The notes under the pieces were generated by a model. It saw only the letters and a list, made by a program, of their open reading frames with translations, was not told the origin of the DNA and did not search any database. Shown piece after piece: positions 1-7,768 of a stretch of DNA of 64,000 bases (positions within the stretch are counted from its first letter, which is position 1; every line of letters starts with the position of its first letter). The DNA is from Geotoga petraea (lineage in GTDB: Bacteria > Thermotogota > Thermotogae > Petrotogales > Petrotogaceae). Location: NCBI RefSeq assembly GCF_900102615.1, contig NZ_FMYV01000003.1, positions 1-64,000 on the forward strand. Direction: 5' to 3'. The translations under genes and the position numbers were made by a program.

Positions 1-165
1 TTTTTTAACCTTCGTTCAACAATAAAATTGATGTACAGCTCATATTATCCATCCGTGGATAAATTCGCATGAAAAACATCCGTGTTTTTCAACATCAATT
101 TTTATATTGTTTCACTCAGTAAAACTCCAATACTTTTCTTTTTTATATTTCTCTATTATTTTTTG
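1..165. repeat. Truncated copy of dispersed hairpin repeat (three-way-junction module)
   Basis: The reverse complement of this stretch matches about 20970-21133 almost base for base. It can fold as a closed three-way element. The outer stem pairs AAAATTGATGT (24-34) with ACATCAATTTT (92-102). Inside are two hairpins, TTATCCA/TGGATAA (45-51/56-62) and GAAAAACA/TGTTTTTC (71-78/83-90), both with the loop TCCG. The next part (about 105-165, reading toward TTTCACTCAGTAAAACTCC) is also shared with 18185-18236. The left end is cut by the window edge. Confidence 0.85.
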
Positions 166-247
166 ATCTGATTCGTCGTGCTTATTTATTATTTCATATA
201 AAAACCAAAAAAAAAATTACGAAGTACTTATGAATAGGAGTAAAGAA

Positions 248-1081
248 ATGATTTTTACTACAAGCGATAATGTAGATTTATGGTATAAAATATCTGGCAG
301 AGGCAAGCCTCTATTATTTTTACACGGTGGTCCCGGTGGGTGGAGTAGAAGTTTTGAAGAGCTGGGCGGGGAAAATTTTGAGGATTCTTTTAGAATGATT
401 TATTTAGACCAAAGAGGTTGTGGTAGGTCTGATTTTCCTAACGATAATAATTACTCTTTAGATAGAGTCATCAAAGATATTGAAGAACTAAGGGAGCATT
501 TAGGTATTGTAGATTTGAATATTATAGCCCATTCTTTTGGAGGGACTCTTCTTATTAATTATTTGTACAAGTATCCAAAATATGTTAATAAAGCAATATT
601 TTTAAATGGTAGCCTTAGTATTAGAAGGTCTTTGAACGTTCAGGTAAAAAAATCTTTGGAAATATTAGATGTGAGTTATAAAGAAATTTTTGAGCAAGAA
701 GATGATCTTGTAAACAAATTACTTAAAACAATTTCTATATTATCTTCTCAAGGTAAATATCACGAGCTTTTGGGTTGCACAAAAGAAGATTATGATAGAT
801 TAAACAGCGTTGACAAAAGTTTGAAAATTGGAAAAGGGCAAGATTATATGAAATATGTTTTTAGAGATAAAGAGTATATGAAAGATCATTATTATTTGTC
901 TTCAAAAATTGATATACCAGTTCTTTTGTTAGTTGGTGACAAAGACTATTCAATAGGTCCAAATCATTATTTTGGTGAAAAATTTGTGAATAAAATATAT
1001 AAGAAACTCCCTGGAGGACATTTGCTTTATTATGAGAAAAATAACGAAATAAAAAAAATGCTTGTTGATTTTTTAAATTAA
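248..1081 (+). CDS. Alpha/beta hydrolase, proline iminopeptidase-like
   Basis: A 277-residue alpha/beta-fold hydrolase, presumably cytoplasmic because no signal peptide is visible. The oxyanion-hole motif HGGPGG lies at residues 26-31, DQRGCGRS follows at 54-61, and the nucleophile elbow AHSFGG puts the catalytic serine at 96. A later GDKD supplies the acid and GGHLLYYE the histidine. The HGGPGG/DQRG pair is typical of the proline iminopeptidase (S33) branch, but esterases share it, so the substrate is unknown. An ATG at 230 is in frame, but AGGAG (236-240) sits 7 nt before the ATG at 248, which is therefore preferred. The ArsR gene follows after 22 nt and is probably co-transcribed. Confidence 0.85.
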   Translation: MIFTTSDNVDLWYKISGRGKPLLFLHGGPGGWSRSFEELGGENFEDSFRMIYLDQRGCGRSDFPNDNNYSLDRVIKDIEELREHLGIVDLNIIAHSFGGTLLINYLYKYPKYVNKAIFLNGSLSIRRSLNVQVKKSLEILDVSYKEIFEQEDDLVNKLLKTISILSSQGKYHELLGCTKEDYDRLNSVDKSLKIGKGQDYMKYVFRDKEYMKDHYYLSSKIDIPVLLLVGDKDYSIGPNHYFGEKFVNKIYKKLPGGHLLYYEKNNEIKKMLVDFLN

Positions 1082-1103
1082 AACATTTTTGAGAGGTGAA
1101 ATA

Positions 1104-1466
1104 ATGAAAAAAGATAAGATAGAAGTTTGCAAAAAAACAGTAATACACGAAGATAAGTTGAAAAAGATAAAAGGGGAAATCCCAAAAGATGAGGTTTTAT
1201 ATGAATTAGCTGATTTTTTCAAGATCTTTGGGGATACCACCAGAATTAAGATTTTGAATGTTCTTTTTTACTCTGAACTTTGTGTTTGTGATATATCAGA
1301 ATCTTTAGGGATGACTCAATCAGCAGTTTCTCATCAACTGAGGGTTTTAAGAGGGGCAAATTTGGTGAAATATAGAAAAGAAGGAAAAACAGTTTTTTAT
1401 TCTTTGGACGATGAGCATATAAATCAAATATTTAATATGGGTATGGAACATATTTTAGAAAAATAA
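1104..1466 (+). CDS. ArsR/SmtB-family metal-sensing repressor
   Basis: A 120-residue winged-helix repressor. It carries the alpha-3 motif ELCVCD (58-63, Cys60 and Cys62) and a recognition helix around TQSAVSHQLR. It also has the complete alpha-5 zinc set of SmtB with canonical spacing: Asp103, His105, His116 and Glu119. An extra Cys9 near the N terminus resembles the CadC/ZiaR arrangement. Both a thiolate and a zinc site are thus possible, and Zn, Cd or Pb are the likely ligands. GAGGTGA (1093-1099) fixes the ATG at 1104; a TTG at 1089 would precede that site. No efflux gene is adjacent, so its target is not obvious here. A second ArsR with the same alpha-5 site lies at 38373. Confidence 0.9.
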   Translation: MKKDKIEVCKKTVIHEDKLKKIKGEIPKDEVLYELADFFKIFGDTTRIKILNVLFYSELCVCDISESLGMTQSAVSHQLRVLRGANLVKYRKEGKTVFYSLDDEHINQIFNMGMEHILEK

Positions 1467-1490
1467 AAGCTCGGATTAATATCCGAGCTT
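1467..1490. terminator. Bidirectional intrinsic terminator
   Basis: Ten-base arms AAGCTCGGAT and ATCCGAGCTT around loop TAAT, placed between the convergent arsR and gcvH genes. The T-rich tail is better on the minus strand (TTATTTTT). Confidence 0.8.
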
Positions 1491-1495
1491 AATAA

Positions 1496-1840
1496 TTATT
1501 CATCATCATCTTTTAAATCGTCTAATTCTGATTCATCTGACATTTCGATTTTGCAGATCCAGCCTTTGCCTTCTGCATCATCATTTATTGTTTCAGGAGT
1601 ATCTTCTAAAACTGAATTAACTTCCACGATTTTTCCGCTCACTGGAGCGTATACATCGCTTGCTGATTTAACAGATTCTACTGAACAAATTATGTCACCT
1701 TTTTTTACTTCTTTTCCTTCTTCAGGAAGATCAACATAAGTGATATCGCCTAGTTCATCAGCTGCATTAGCAGAGATCCCTACGATACCAATGTTTTCTT
1801 CTTTAATTACGTATTCATGAGATTCAGCGTACTTTTTCAT
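1496..1840 (-). CDS. gcvH: Glycine cleavage system H protein (lipoyl carrier)
   Basis: A 114-residue lipoyl-domain protein of the GcvH type, slightly shorter than the usual 125 or so. The lipoylation site is Lys58 in ESVKSASD (55-62), followed by VYAPVSG, which is characteristic of GcvH rather than of E2 lipoyl domains. The C terminus is an acidic tail (SDESELDDLKDDDE). GGGAGGT sits just upstream of the ATG at 1840. It lies 23 nt downstream of lpd and forms a two-gene unit with it. No gcvP, gcvT or lipoate ligase is visible in the window, so the role (glycine cleavage, glycine reduction or another lipoyl-dependent reaction) cannot be decided here. Confidence 0.92.
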   Translation of the reverse strand: MKKYAESHEYVIKEENIGIVGISANAADELGDITYVDLPEEGKEVKKGDIICSVESVKSASDVYAPVSGKIVEVNSVLEDTPETINDDAEGKGWICKIEMSDESELDDLKDDDE

Positions 1841-1863
1841 ATTTATTACCTCCCGATATATAA

Positions 1864-3219
1864 TTAAATATGTATTGCCATCCCTTCAGCACCTTCAATT
1901 GCCCCAAGCAATGTTTCTGTTAGAGTTGGGTGAGGGTGAATAGAATCTGCTAATTGTTCTATAGTTAATCCATATTTTACTGCTAAAACACCTTCCATGA
2001 TCATATCTGTTGCACTTGGAGATACAATAGAAAATCCAATTACTTTCCTTGATTCTTTATCTGCGATTACTTTTGCAAATCCATCTCTTTCTTCCATAGT
2101 TTTTGCTCTACCATTAGCAGAAACCGGAAATTTTGATATTATGACTTTATCTGGGTCAACATCTTTTTCTTTAACTCCTGTAGAAGCTATTTCTGGGGTT
2201 GAAAAAATGATAGATGGAACTGCTGAGTAATCCATTTCTTTTTCTTGTCCAGCGATGTTATGAGCTGCAGTTATACCTTCAAAACTTGCAACGTGTGCAA
2301 GCATGATTTGAGATCTAATATCACCTACAGCATAAACATTGTCTATGTTTGTTCTCATTTTTGAATCTGTTTTTACACCTTTTTCTATTTCAACTCCTAA
2401 ATTTTTAACATCTTCAGGGATTACAGGTTTTCTTCCAACTGCGAGAAGGATTTTTTCTGTTTCTATTTCTTTTATTTTATCATCATTTTCTATTTTTGAT
2501 ATATATCCATTTTCATTTTTTACAACATCTGCGACTTTATGTTTTTCAAGTATTTCCACGCCTTTTTTCTTGAGTACTTTTTTGATTTCACTTGCCACGT
2601 CTTCGTCTTCATAAGGGAGAATGTGGTCAAATAATTCAACCAAATAAACTTTTTTACCCAAACTTGCAAAGAAATTAGAGAATTCCAAGCCAATTACTCC
2701 GCCACCTATTATAAGAATAGATTCGGGGGCTTCTTGCATTTGGAAAACCTCGTTACTTGTCCATATTCCATCTATTTTGTTAAATGGAGAGAACATAACT
2801 GGTTCGGAACCATGAGCAAGGATGATGTTTTTAGTTTCAAATGTTTTTTCTCCAGCTTTCACATGATTTTTGTCTACAATTTCAGCTGTTTCTTTAAACA
2901 AATCTATTTTATTCTTATTGAACAAAAATTCAATTCCTTTTCTGGACATAGTCACTGATTTTTTCATATGTTTCATAATCCCAGCTAAGTCATAATCTAC
3001 GTTATCTACTTTTATGCCCATTTTTTTTGATTTACTAATGATATCTGTATATAAATGAGAAGCTGTTAGCATAGCTTTTGTCGGGATACAACCCCAATTA
3101 GTGCAAGTTCCACCTACGTTATCTTTTTCAATTACAGCTACTTTTTTCCCCAATTGAGCCAATCTAATTGCGGCAACGTACCCACCTGGTCCACCACCTA
3201 TAACAACTGTATTATACAT
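1864..3219 (-). CDS. lpdA: Dihydrolipoyl dehydrogenase
   Basis: A 451-residue FAD- and NAD-dependent disulfide oxidoreductase that reoxidises dihydrolipoamide. The N-terminal FAD motif is GGGPGG (8-13). The redox pair is Cys39 and Cys44 in GGTCTNWGCIPTK. A second Rossmann motif IGGGVIGLEF binds NAD, and AVGDI marks the second FAD site. HPHPTLTE near the C terminus supplies the His430/Glu435 proton-relay pair. Length is normal for the family. AGGAGGAGA precedes the ATG at 3219. Its partner is the lipoyl protein encoded just downstream (gcvH). Pyruvate dehydrogenase or other 2-oxoacid dehydrogenase subunits are not present in the window. Confidence 0.95.
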   Translation of the reverse strand: MYNTVVIGGGPGGYVAAIRLAQLGKKVAVIEKDNVGGTCTNWGCIPTKAMLTASHLYTDIISKSKKMGIKVDNVDYDLAGIMKHMKKSVTMSRKGIEFLFNKNKIDLFKETAEIVDKNHVKAGEKTFETKNIILAHGSEPVMFSPFNKIDGIWTSNEVFQMQEAPESILIIGGGVIGLEFSNFFASLGKKVYLVELFDHILPYEDEDVASEIKKVLKKKGVEILEKHKVADVVKNENGYISKIENDDKIKEIETEKILLAVGRKPVIPEDVKNLGVEIEKGVKTDSKMRTNIDNVYAVGDIRSQIMLAHVASFEGITAAHNIAGQEKEMDYSAVPSIIFSTPEIASTGVKEKDVDPDKVIISKFPVSANGRAKTMEERDGFAKVIADKESRKVIGFSIVSPSATDMIMEGVLAVKYGLTIEQLADSIHPHPTLTETLLGAIEGAEGMAIHI

Positions 3220-3414
3220 TATTATCTCCTCCTGATGTAAATTTTAGTATCTCCAAATTGTTTTGTAAAATAATAAATTTAAAGATTGGGTTTTTACTAA
3301 AGATACATTTAGATTAACACTCTTATTATAACAAAAAGAATCAATTTTTACTATGGAAAAAAGGGAGAGACGTGTTAGTTCACCACCGTTTATTTTAAAA
3401 AAATAATATGAAAA

Positions 3415-3443
3415 AAATCAGAGCATTTAATTAGCTCTGATTT
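3415..3443 (-). terminator. Terminator overlapping the end of the unknown 405-aa gene
   Basis: ATCAGAGC (3417-3424) pairs with GCTCTGAT (3434-3441), followed on the minus strand by seven T. The upstream arm encodes the last residues of the gene and its TAA lies at the start of the loop. Confidence 0.85.
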
Positions 3444-4648
3444 ATTATGATACCGTTATTTTTTAAATTATTTATAGAGTTTTCCAATAGTTTTTCATAT
3501 ATATTTTCATCTTCAAAAGAATAAGTAAAATGAAAATCTAAATATAGTAAATCGTCCTTAAATCCTAAATTATATATGTTATATGTTTTTAATACCTTTT
3601 TTTGATGTGTTTCGTACATTTTAGTTGCGTAGTACCCAATCATATCCAAGATCTCTATTTTGGGGTCGTACATGGTTTTCTTGCCATAGTTTTCATACAT
3701 GTCCTTTACGTTGGATAAATTATAGTTTAATAGCTTGTCGGATAATTTCTTTAAATCGTTAAAAATATAAGCTTTTTCGTATATGTCATATTTATCAAAA
3801 GATTGTAGAGATTTGTTCGCTTCTTTTAAAGAACCAAAAAACACAGAGTTTTTATAGTTTTTGAGATATTTGAGTATGTTTGTAAGTAGGTTGTATCTGT
3901 AAGTGTTTTCCAAAGATTCCAAATTATTTAAATAGTTTCCATCAAAACTACAAATAAATAGATTCAGATTTATTATTTTTTGAATAAAAATTAATACATT
4001 TTTTTGTTGATGTGTAATCGGTTTATTGACAAGTGTGTTTTCTTTGAATATAGACACAGATTTAGGCTCGCTGCAAAAGAAGAAGTCTCTGAAAAGATAG
4101 TCAATTACGTTTTTTTTGAAGTGCGTGTAAGTTTTTTGATTGGAGAATATTTCCCAAAAATTTATCAGCCAATTGTTGTTTTTATTTTCCATCAATGGGT
4201 CAAAAATGCTTCCAGTTCTTAAAAAATTTATTGAGCTAATTCCCAAAAGATGCTTTTTAATATTGGGGAATCTATCTGTAAAAAATATTTTTTCGCTGTT
4301 TTCAAATTCTCCGTTAACATACATATTGTTGTAGAACTGACCAGAAAACATGAGTATAATGCTGAAAAATAAAGAAAAATAGAAAAAATCTTTTGAAGAT
4401 ATTTCGTCATCATAGTTATCCATGTTCAATTCGTCTATTTTTTTCTCAAAAACAGGAAGTAATTTTTCTTGATTGTTTAAAAATGTTTTTATAAAAGTGT
4501 AATTGTTTATGGATTCATGGTTGAGATTATTTGTGTAATAAATAAACCAATTTTTTTTAATTCCTTGTTTTATAAAAGATCTTATTCTATTGTTTTCTAT
4601 TTTATCTAAAATTGCAACAAAATCTTCCTCAATTTTGTTGTAAAACAT
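3431..4648 (-). CDS. Hypothetical protein, about 405 aa, family not recognised
   Basis: I do not recognise this protein. It is very rich in Asn, Phe, Tyr, Ile and Lys. No signal peptide or obvious catalytic motif is visible, and there is one hydrophobic stretch (FFYFSLFFSIILMFSG, around residues 88-103) that could be a membrane segment or a buried helix. An in-frame ATG at 4657 directly abuts GGGGG with no spacer. The ATG at 4648 has GGGGG 9 nt upstream and is chosen here. The gene is monocistronic: its own terminator overlaps the stop, and a barrel-protein gene with its own terminator lies upstream. Being flanked by terminators with low-complexity composition suggests a lineage-specific gene. 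Confidence 0.6.
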   Translation of the reverse strand: MFYNKIEEDFVAILDKIENNRIRSFIKQGIKKNWFIYYTNNLNHESINNYTFIKTFLNNQEKLLPVFEKKIDELNMDNYDDEISSKDFFYFSLFFSIILMFSGQFYNNMYVNGEFENSEKIFFTDRFPNIKKHLLGISSINFLRTGSIFDPLMENKNNNWLINFWEIFSNQKTYTHFKKNVIDYLFRDFFFCSEPKSVSIFKENTLVNKPITHQQKNVLIFIQKIINLNLFICSFDGNYLNNLESLENTYRYNLLTNILKYLKNYKNSVFFGSLKEANKSLQSFDKYDIYEKAYIFNDLKKLSDKLLNYNLSNVKDMYENYGKKTMYDPKIEILDMIGYYATKMYETHQKKVLKTYNIYNLGFKDDLLYLDFHFTYSFEDENIYEKLLENSINNLKNNGIIINQS

Positions 4649-4761
4649 CTCGTTCATCCCCCGATTTTTAATATGTATACCATTTACATTTTAACATATA
4701 ATCAATAAATATTCACAAAATGAACTAATTTTATAGAAAAACATATTAATAATAAAATAAA

Positions 4762-4785
4762 AACCCGAGATAAAAATCTCGGGTT
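4762..4785 (-). terminator. Terminator after the small barrel protein
   Basis: Arms AACCCGAGAT and ATCTCGGGTT around loop AAAA, with TTTTATTTTATT following on the minus strand. Confidence 0.85.
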
Positions 4786-4799
4786 GGTAATTAAATATT

Positions 4800-5246
4800 T
4801 TAGAAGAAATAAACAAATCCTGTTCCACCATAAATATGGAATCTAGCCATATCTGGTATTATTTCTATCCCTGGGGCAACGTCAGCAAATATTATAATTG
4901 GTAAATCTATTAAATTTTCTAAATCGTATTCAAGTCCAACAGGTACTCTGACTGATACACTTATGGCATTACCAAGACCTACTGTAACTCCTGCGCCATA
5001 TCTGTAATAAAGATCTCCATCTAAATTATTTACTAAATTATAATTTGCTGTTAATGTTATATGACTTCCAAAATAAGACCAAGCTGCGGTACCATCTACA
5101 AAAGTAAAATTATTTATGTTATATCTACCGTAAAGTCCAGATGGTTCTCCACCAATTGCTCCAATACCTTTTTCATCAGCTGAATAGTTCATTGAAAAAG
5201 CCATTAAGCCAACAACAAGAATTAAAATAACAAAAATCTTTTTCAT
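4800..5246 (-). CDS. Small secreted beta-barrel-like protein
   Basis: A 148-residue exported protein. A signal peptide is clear (MKK, then a hydrophobic run to about residue 18, then FSMNYSADE). The mature part alternates hydrophobic and polar residues in short strands rich in Gly and Tyr (YYRYGAGVTVGLG, FHIYGGTGFVYFF) and ends in Phe, the usual C-terminal signature of outer-membrane barrels. The length suggests only about six to eight strands. GGGGGG lies 7 nt before the ATG. The gene is monocistronic with its own terminator. Function is unknown; a small outer-membrane barrel is the best guess. Confidence 0.65.
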   Translation of the reverse strand: MKKIFVILILVVGLMAFSMNYSADEKGIGAIGGEPSGLYGRYNINNFTFVDGTAAWSYFGSHITLTANYNLVNNLDGDLYYRYGAGVTVGLGNAISVSVRVPVGLEYDLENLIDLPIIIFADVAPGIEIIPDMARFHIYGGTGFVYFF

Positions 5247-5391
5247 TTAAATTCCCCCCTTTTTTTAGAATCTAATTATGTTACTATTTAATTATATAAC
5301 TTTAATATTAATTTAATGTTAATTCGATAACAAGGTTTATAAATAAAAATTAGTTTTTTGGTTCTTTTGAATAAGCAAAATAATCAAAAAC

Positions 5392-5502
5392 AATCACTTC
5401 TTATCATATATAATCAATCTAAAATAACCTTATTCGCATTTTTTATTTTTATTAAAAAGTATTAAAATGATAATAAATGAGTGCAAATGATAAAAAGTGA
5501 TT
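5392..5502. promoter_or_regulatory. Paired inverted operator-like sites in the PTS operon promoter
   Basis: A 16-base arm, 5392-5407 (AATCACTTCTTATCAT), is repeated in inverse orientation at 5487-5502 (ATGATAAAAAGTGATT) with one mismatch, 79 nt apart. The first arm abuts a TATAAT (5409-5414). The second ends just before the GGAGGTG of ptsH. This layout fits two binding sites for the DeoR-type regulator encoded in the same operon. The assignment is inferred from position. Confidence 0.5.
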
Positions 5503-5517
5503 ATTTGGAGGTGCGAT

Positions 5518-5781
5518 ATGGAAAATTTAGCATTTGAAGTAAAAAATGAAGAAGGGTTTCATATTAAACCATTGACTAATTTGTCTAAAAAGTTGAAAGG
5601 AATTGATGCAGACGTTGTAATAAACGCTAATGGAAAAGAATCGAATATTAAAAGTGTTTTAGGAGTTTTAGCTTTAGGGATTAAAAAAGGTGATAAAGTT
5701 GAGTTTAAAATTTCTGGAAAAGAAGAACAAAAAGCCAAGGATATCATTGTAGAAATGGAAAAAGAAGGTTTTGAAAATTGA
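5518..5781 (+). CDS. ptsH: Phosphocarrier protein HPr
   Basis: An 87-residue HPr, the small phosphotransfer protein between enzyme I and the sugar-specific EIIA. His15 (in GFHIKP) and Ser46 (in KSVLGVLALG) are at their canonical positions. Residue 17, usually Arg, is Lys. Ser46 is kept, which in Firmicutes is the target of HPr kinase, but no such kinase is seen here. TTGGAGGTG fixes the ATG at 5518; an in-frame upstream start at 5497 lacks a ribosome site. The stop overlaps the start of ptsI by 4 nt, so the two are translationally coupled. Confidence 0.93.
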   Translation: MENLAFEVKNEEGFHIKPLTNLSKKLKGIDADVVINANGKESNIKSVLGVLALGIKKGDKVEFKISGKEEQKAKDIIVEMEKEGFEN

Positions 5782-7307
5782 AAAAATTTGAAGGTAACTT
5801 ACTTTCAAAAGGTATTGCAAAGGGAAAATTAAAAATAATAGAGGCCAACTCAAAAAATTGTGATTATTCTTTTGAAGATTTTGAAAAAGCAGTAGATGAG
5901 TTAAAAGTAAAATACGAAAAGTATGAAGATGATTATTTAATGCAATCAAGAGCCCTTATGTTAGAAGATGAGGAATTTTTGAATTTTATAAAAGATAAGT
6001 TTGATAAAACAAAAAATATTTTTAAGTCGTTGGATGCGTATTATGATTACGCAAAAGAGTTATTTTCTCAATTAGATGATGATTATTTGAAAGAAAGGAT
6101 ACACGATATAAAGGATTTAGTTGAAAGTGTCAAGCTTAAACTTTCAAATGAAGATATAGAATTAGGAGAAAATACAATTTTGTATATGGAAGATATGAGT
6201 GCTTCTTTATTTATAGAGAACAGAGACAAGATTGCAGGACTGCTAACAAAAAAGGGGAGCTATTCTTCACATGTAGCTATTTTAGCAAGAACATTTAAAA
6301 TACCTATGCTGACCAACATAGATGTTGAAAATAATTTAGATGGCAAAGAAATTTATTTGGATGCTTTAGAAGAAAATAGTTTTTACGTTGAGCCAGATGA
6401 TGAATTTATCAAAAAATTTAAAGAAAAAGAAATATCTTACAATAAAATGGTTAAAGAATTAGAAGAGTTCAAAAATAAAAAAATAATTTATAAAAATAAT
6501 GAAATAAAATTCAAAGCCAATATAGGCTCAGTTGAAGAATCGGAAATAATAGAAGAAATAGATGGAATAGGACTTTTGAGAACAGAGTTTATATTGTTTG
6601 ATAGAGAAAAAGCCCCTGATTACAAGGAACAAAAAGAAATATATCAAACAATATCGAATAATTTGGGTAAAAAAGAAATCGTGTTAAGAACTTTCGATAT
6701 AGGTGGAGACAAACAGATTGATTATTTGAAATTACCTAAAGAAAAAAATCCATTTCTTGGTAAACGTGGGGTAAGGTTGTACGAAGAGGAAAAGGTTCAT
6801 AAACTGGTTGAAGATCAAATTGAATCTTTGTTTGAACTTTCTAAGGAAGGGCACAATTTCAAAATAATGATTCCAATGGTTTCAAACAATAGAGAAGTTA
6901 ACAGATTTTTTGAAGAGTTTATAAAACCAAAACAAGAAAAATACAATATAAAAATCCCTTTTGGAATCATGGTTGAAACACCATCAATGGCTTTATCTTT
7001 TGATAAAAATACAAACATAGATTTTATAAGCGTTGGGACAAACGATTTAACACAGTATACGCTTGCTGTTGATAGAACCAATGATGAAATTTCGGATTTA
7101 TACGATTATTTTGACGAAGGAGTAATGGAATTAATAGATATTATAATAAAAAAAGCGATAAACAAGGGTATTGATGTTTCTTTCTGTGGGGAAAGCGCTG
7201 CAATACCAGAAATGGCAAAATTGTTGATAGAAAAAGGTGTTAAAACTTTGAGTATGAGTTATTCAAATATACCTGAAGTAAAAAAATATTTGTACCATAA
7301 CTTATAA
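5778..7307 (+). CDS. ptsI: PTS enzyme I (phosphoenolpyruvate-protein phosphotransferase)
   Basis: A 509-residue enzyme I that takes phosphate from PEP and passes it to HPr. The phospho-histidine is His165 in SYSSHVAILA. The PEP-binding barrel carries LRTEF, GKRGVRLY, GTNDLTQYTLAVDR and the Cys of FCGES. It is about 60 residues shorter than typical enzyme I (about 570). Part of the loss is N-terminal, because the active His is at 165 rather than near 190, so the HPr-binding helical region is compact. Translation starts at a TTG overlapping the ptsH stop. The presence of both general PTS proteins in the sugar operon suggests a self-contained, possibly acquired, system. Confidence 0.93.
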   Translation: MKKFEGNLLSKGIAKGKLKIIEANSKNCDYSFEDFEKAVDELKVKYEKYEDDYLMQSRALMLEDEEFLNFIKDKFDKTKNIFKSLDAYYDYAKELFSQLDDDYLKERIHDIKDLVESVKLKLSNEDIELGENTILYMEDMSASLFIENRDKIAGLLTKKGSYSSHVAILARTFKIPMLTNIDVENNLDGKEIYLDALEENSFYVEPDDEFIKKFKEKEISYNKMVKELEEFKNKKIIYKNNEIKFKANIGSVEESEIIEEIDGIGLLRTEFILFDREKAPDYKEQKEIYQTISNNLGKKEIVLRTFDIGGDKQIDYLKLPKEKNPFLGKRGVRLYEEEKVHKLVEDQIESLFELSKEGHNFKIMIPMVSNNREVNRFFEEFIKPKQEKYNIKIPFGIMVETPSMALSFDKNTNIDFISVGTNDLTQYTLAVDRTNDEISDLYDYFDEGVMELIDIIIKKAINKGIDVSFCGESAAIPEMAKLLIEKGVKTLSMSYSNIPEVKKYLYHNL

Positions 7308-7319
7308 AGAGGTGAGAAA

Positions 7320-7763
7320 ATGTCGTTATTCGATGAAAAATTGATTTTTTTAGATTATGAATCGAAGAATAAAAAAGATATATTGAAAAATCTGTCAAAA
7401 GAATTAGAAAATATGGGCTATGTGGATAGTTATAAGAATTTTTCAAAAGCTGTTTTGGAAAGAGAGAAACACTCTACCACAGGCATAGGCTTCAACATAG
7501 CAATTCCGCATGGTAAATCGTCTTCAGTGCATGAACCTTTTGTTGTTTTAGCCAAACCAAAAAAATCTTTGGAATGGGAATCTTTAGACGACGAACCAGT
7601 TGACATGATTTTTTTAATAGGCGTTCCAGAAAAATCAGCTGATGAACATTTAAAAATATTACAAAAATTATCTGTAAACCTTATGGATGAAAAGTTCAGA
7701 GAAAATTTAAAAAATGCTGAATCAAAAGAAGAAATTCTCAACCTTGTAAAAAATATTGAGTGA
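7320..7763 (+). CDS. PTS EIIA component, fructose/mannitol type
   Basis: A 147-residue single-domain EIIA of the PTS_EIIA_2 family. The phosphorylated residue is His64 in GIGFNIAIPHGK. GAGGTGAG lies just upstream of the ATG. It supplies the EIIA function missing from the EIIBC protein at 9872, so the fructose permease is split. It is co-transcribed with ptsHI (12 nt gap) and followed closely by the DeoR-family gene. A regulatory (PtsN-like) role is less likely in this setting. Confidence 0.9.
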   Translation: MSLFDEKLIFLDYESKNKKDILKNLSKELENMGYVDSYKNFSKAVLEREKHSTTGIGFNIAIPHGKSSSVHEPFVVLAKPKKSLEWESLDDEPVDMIFLIGVPEKSADEHLKILQKLSVNLMDEKFRENLKNAESKEEILNLVKNIE

Positions 7764-7768
7764 TTTAT

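Noticed and set aside
1089-1103. Upstream start (TTG 1089) for the first ArsR gene
   Set aside because: It precedes GAGGTGA, which is placed exactly for the ATG at 1104.
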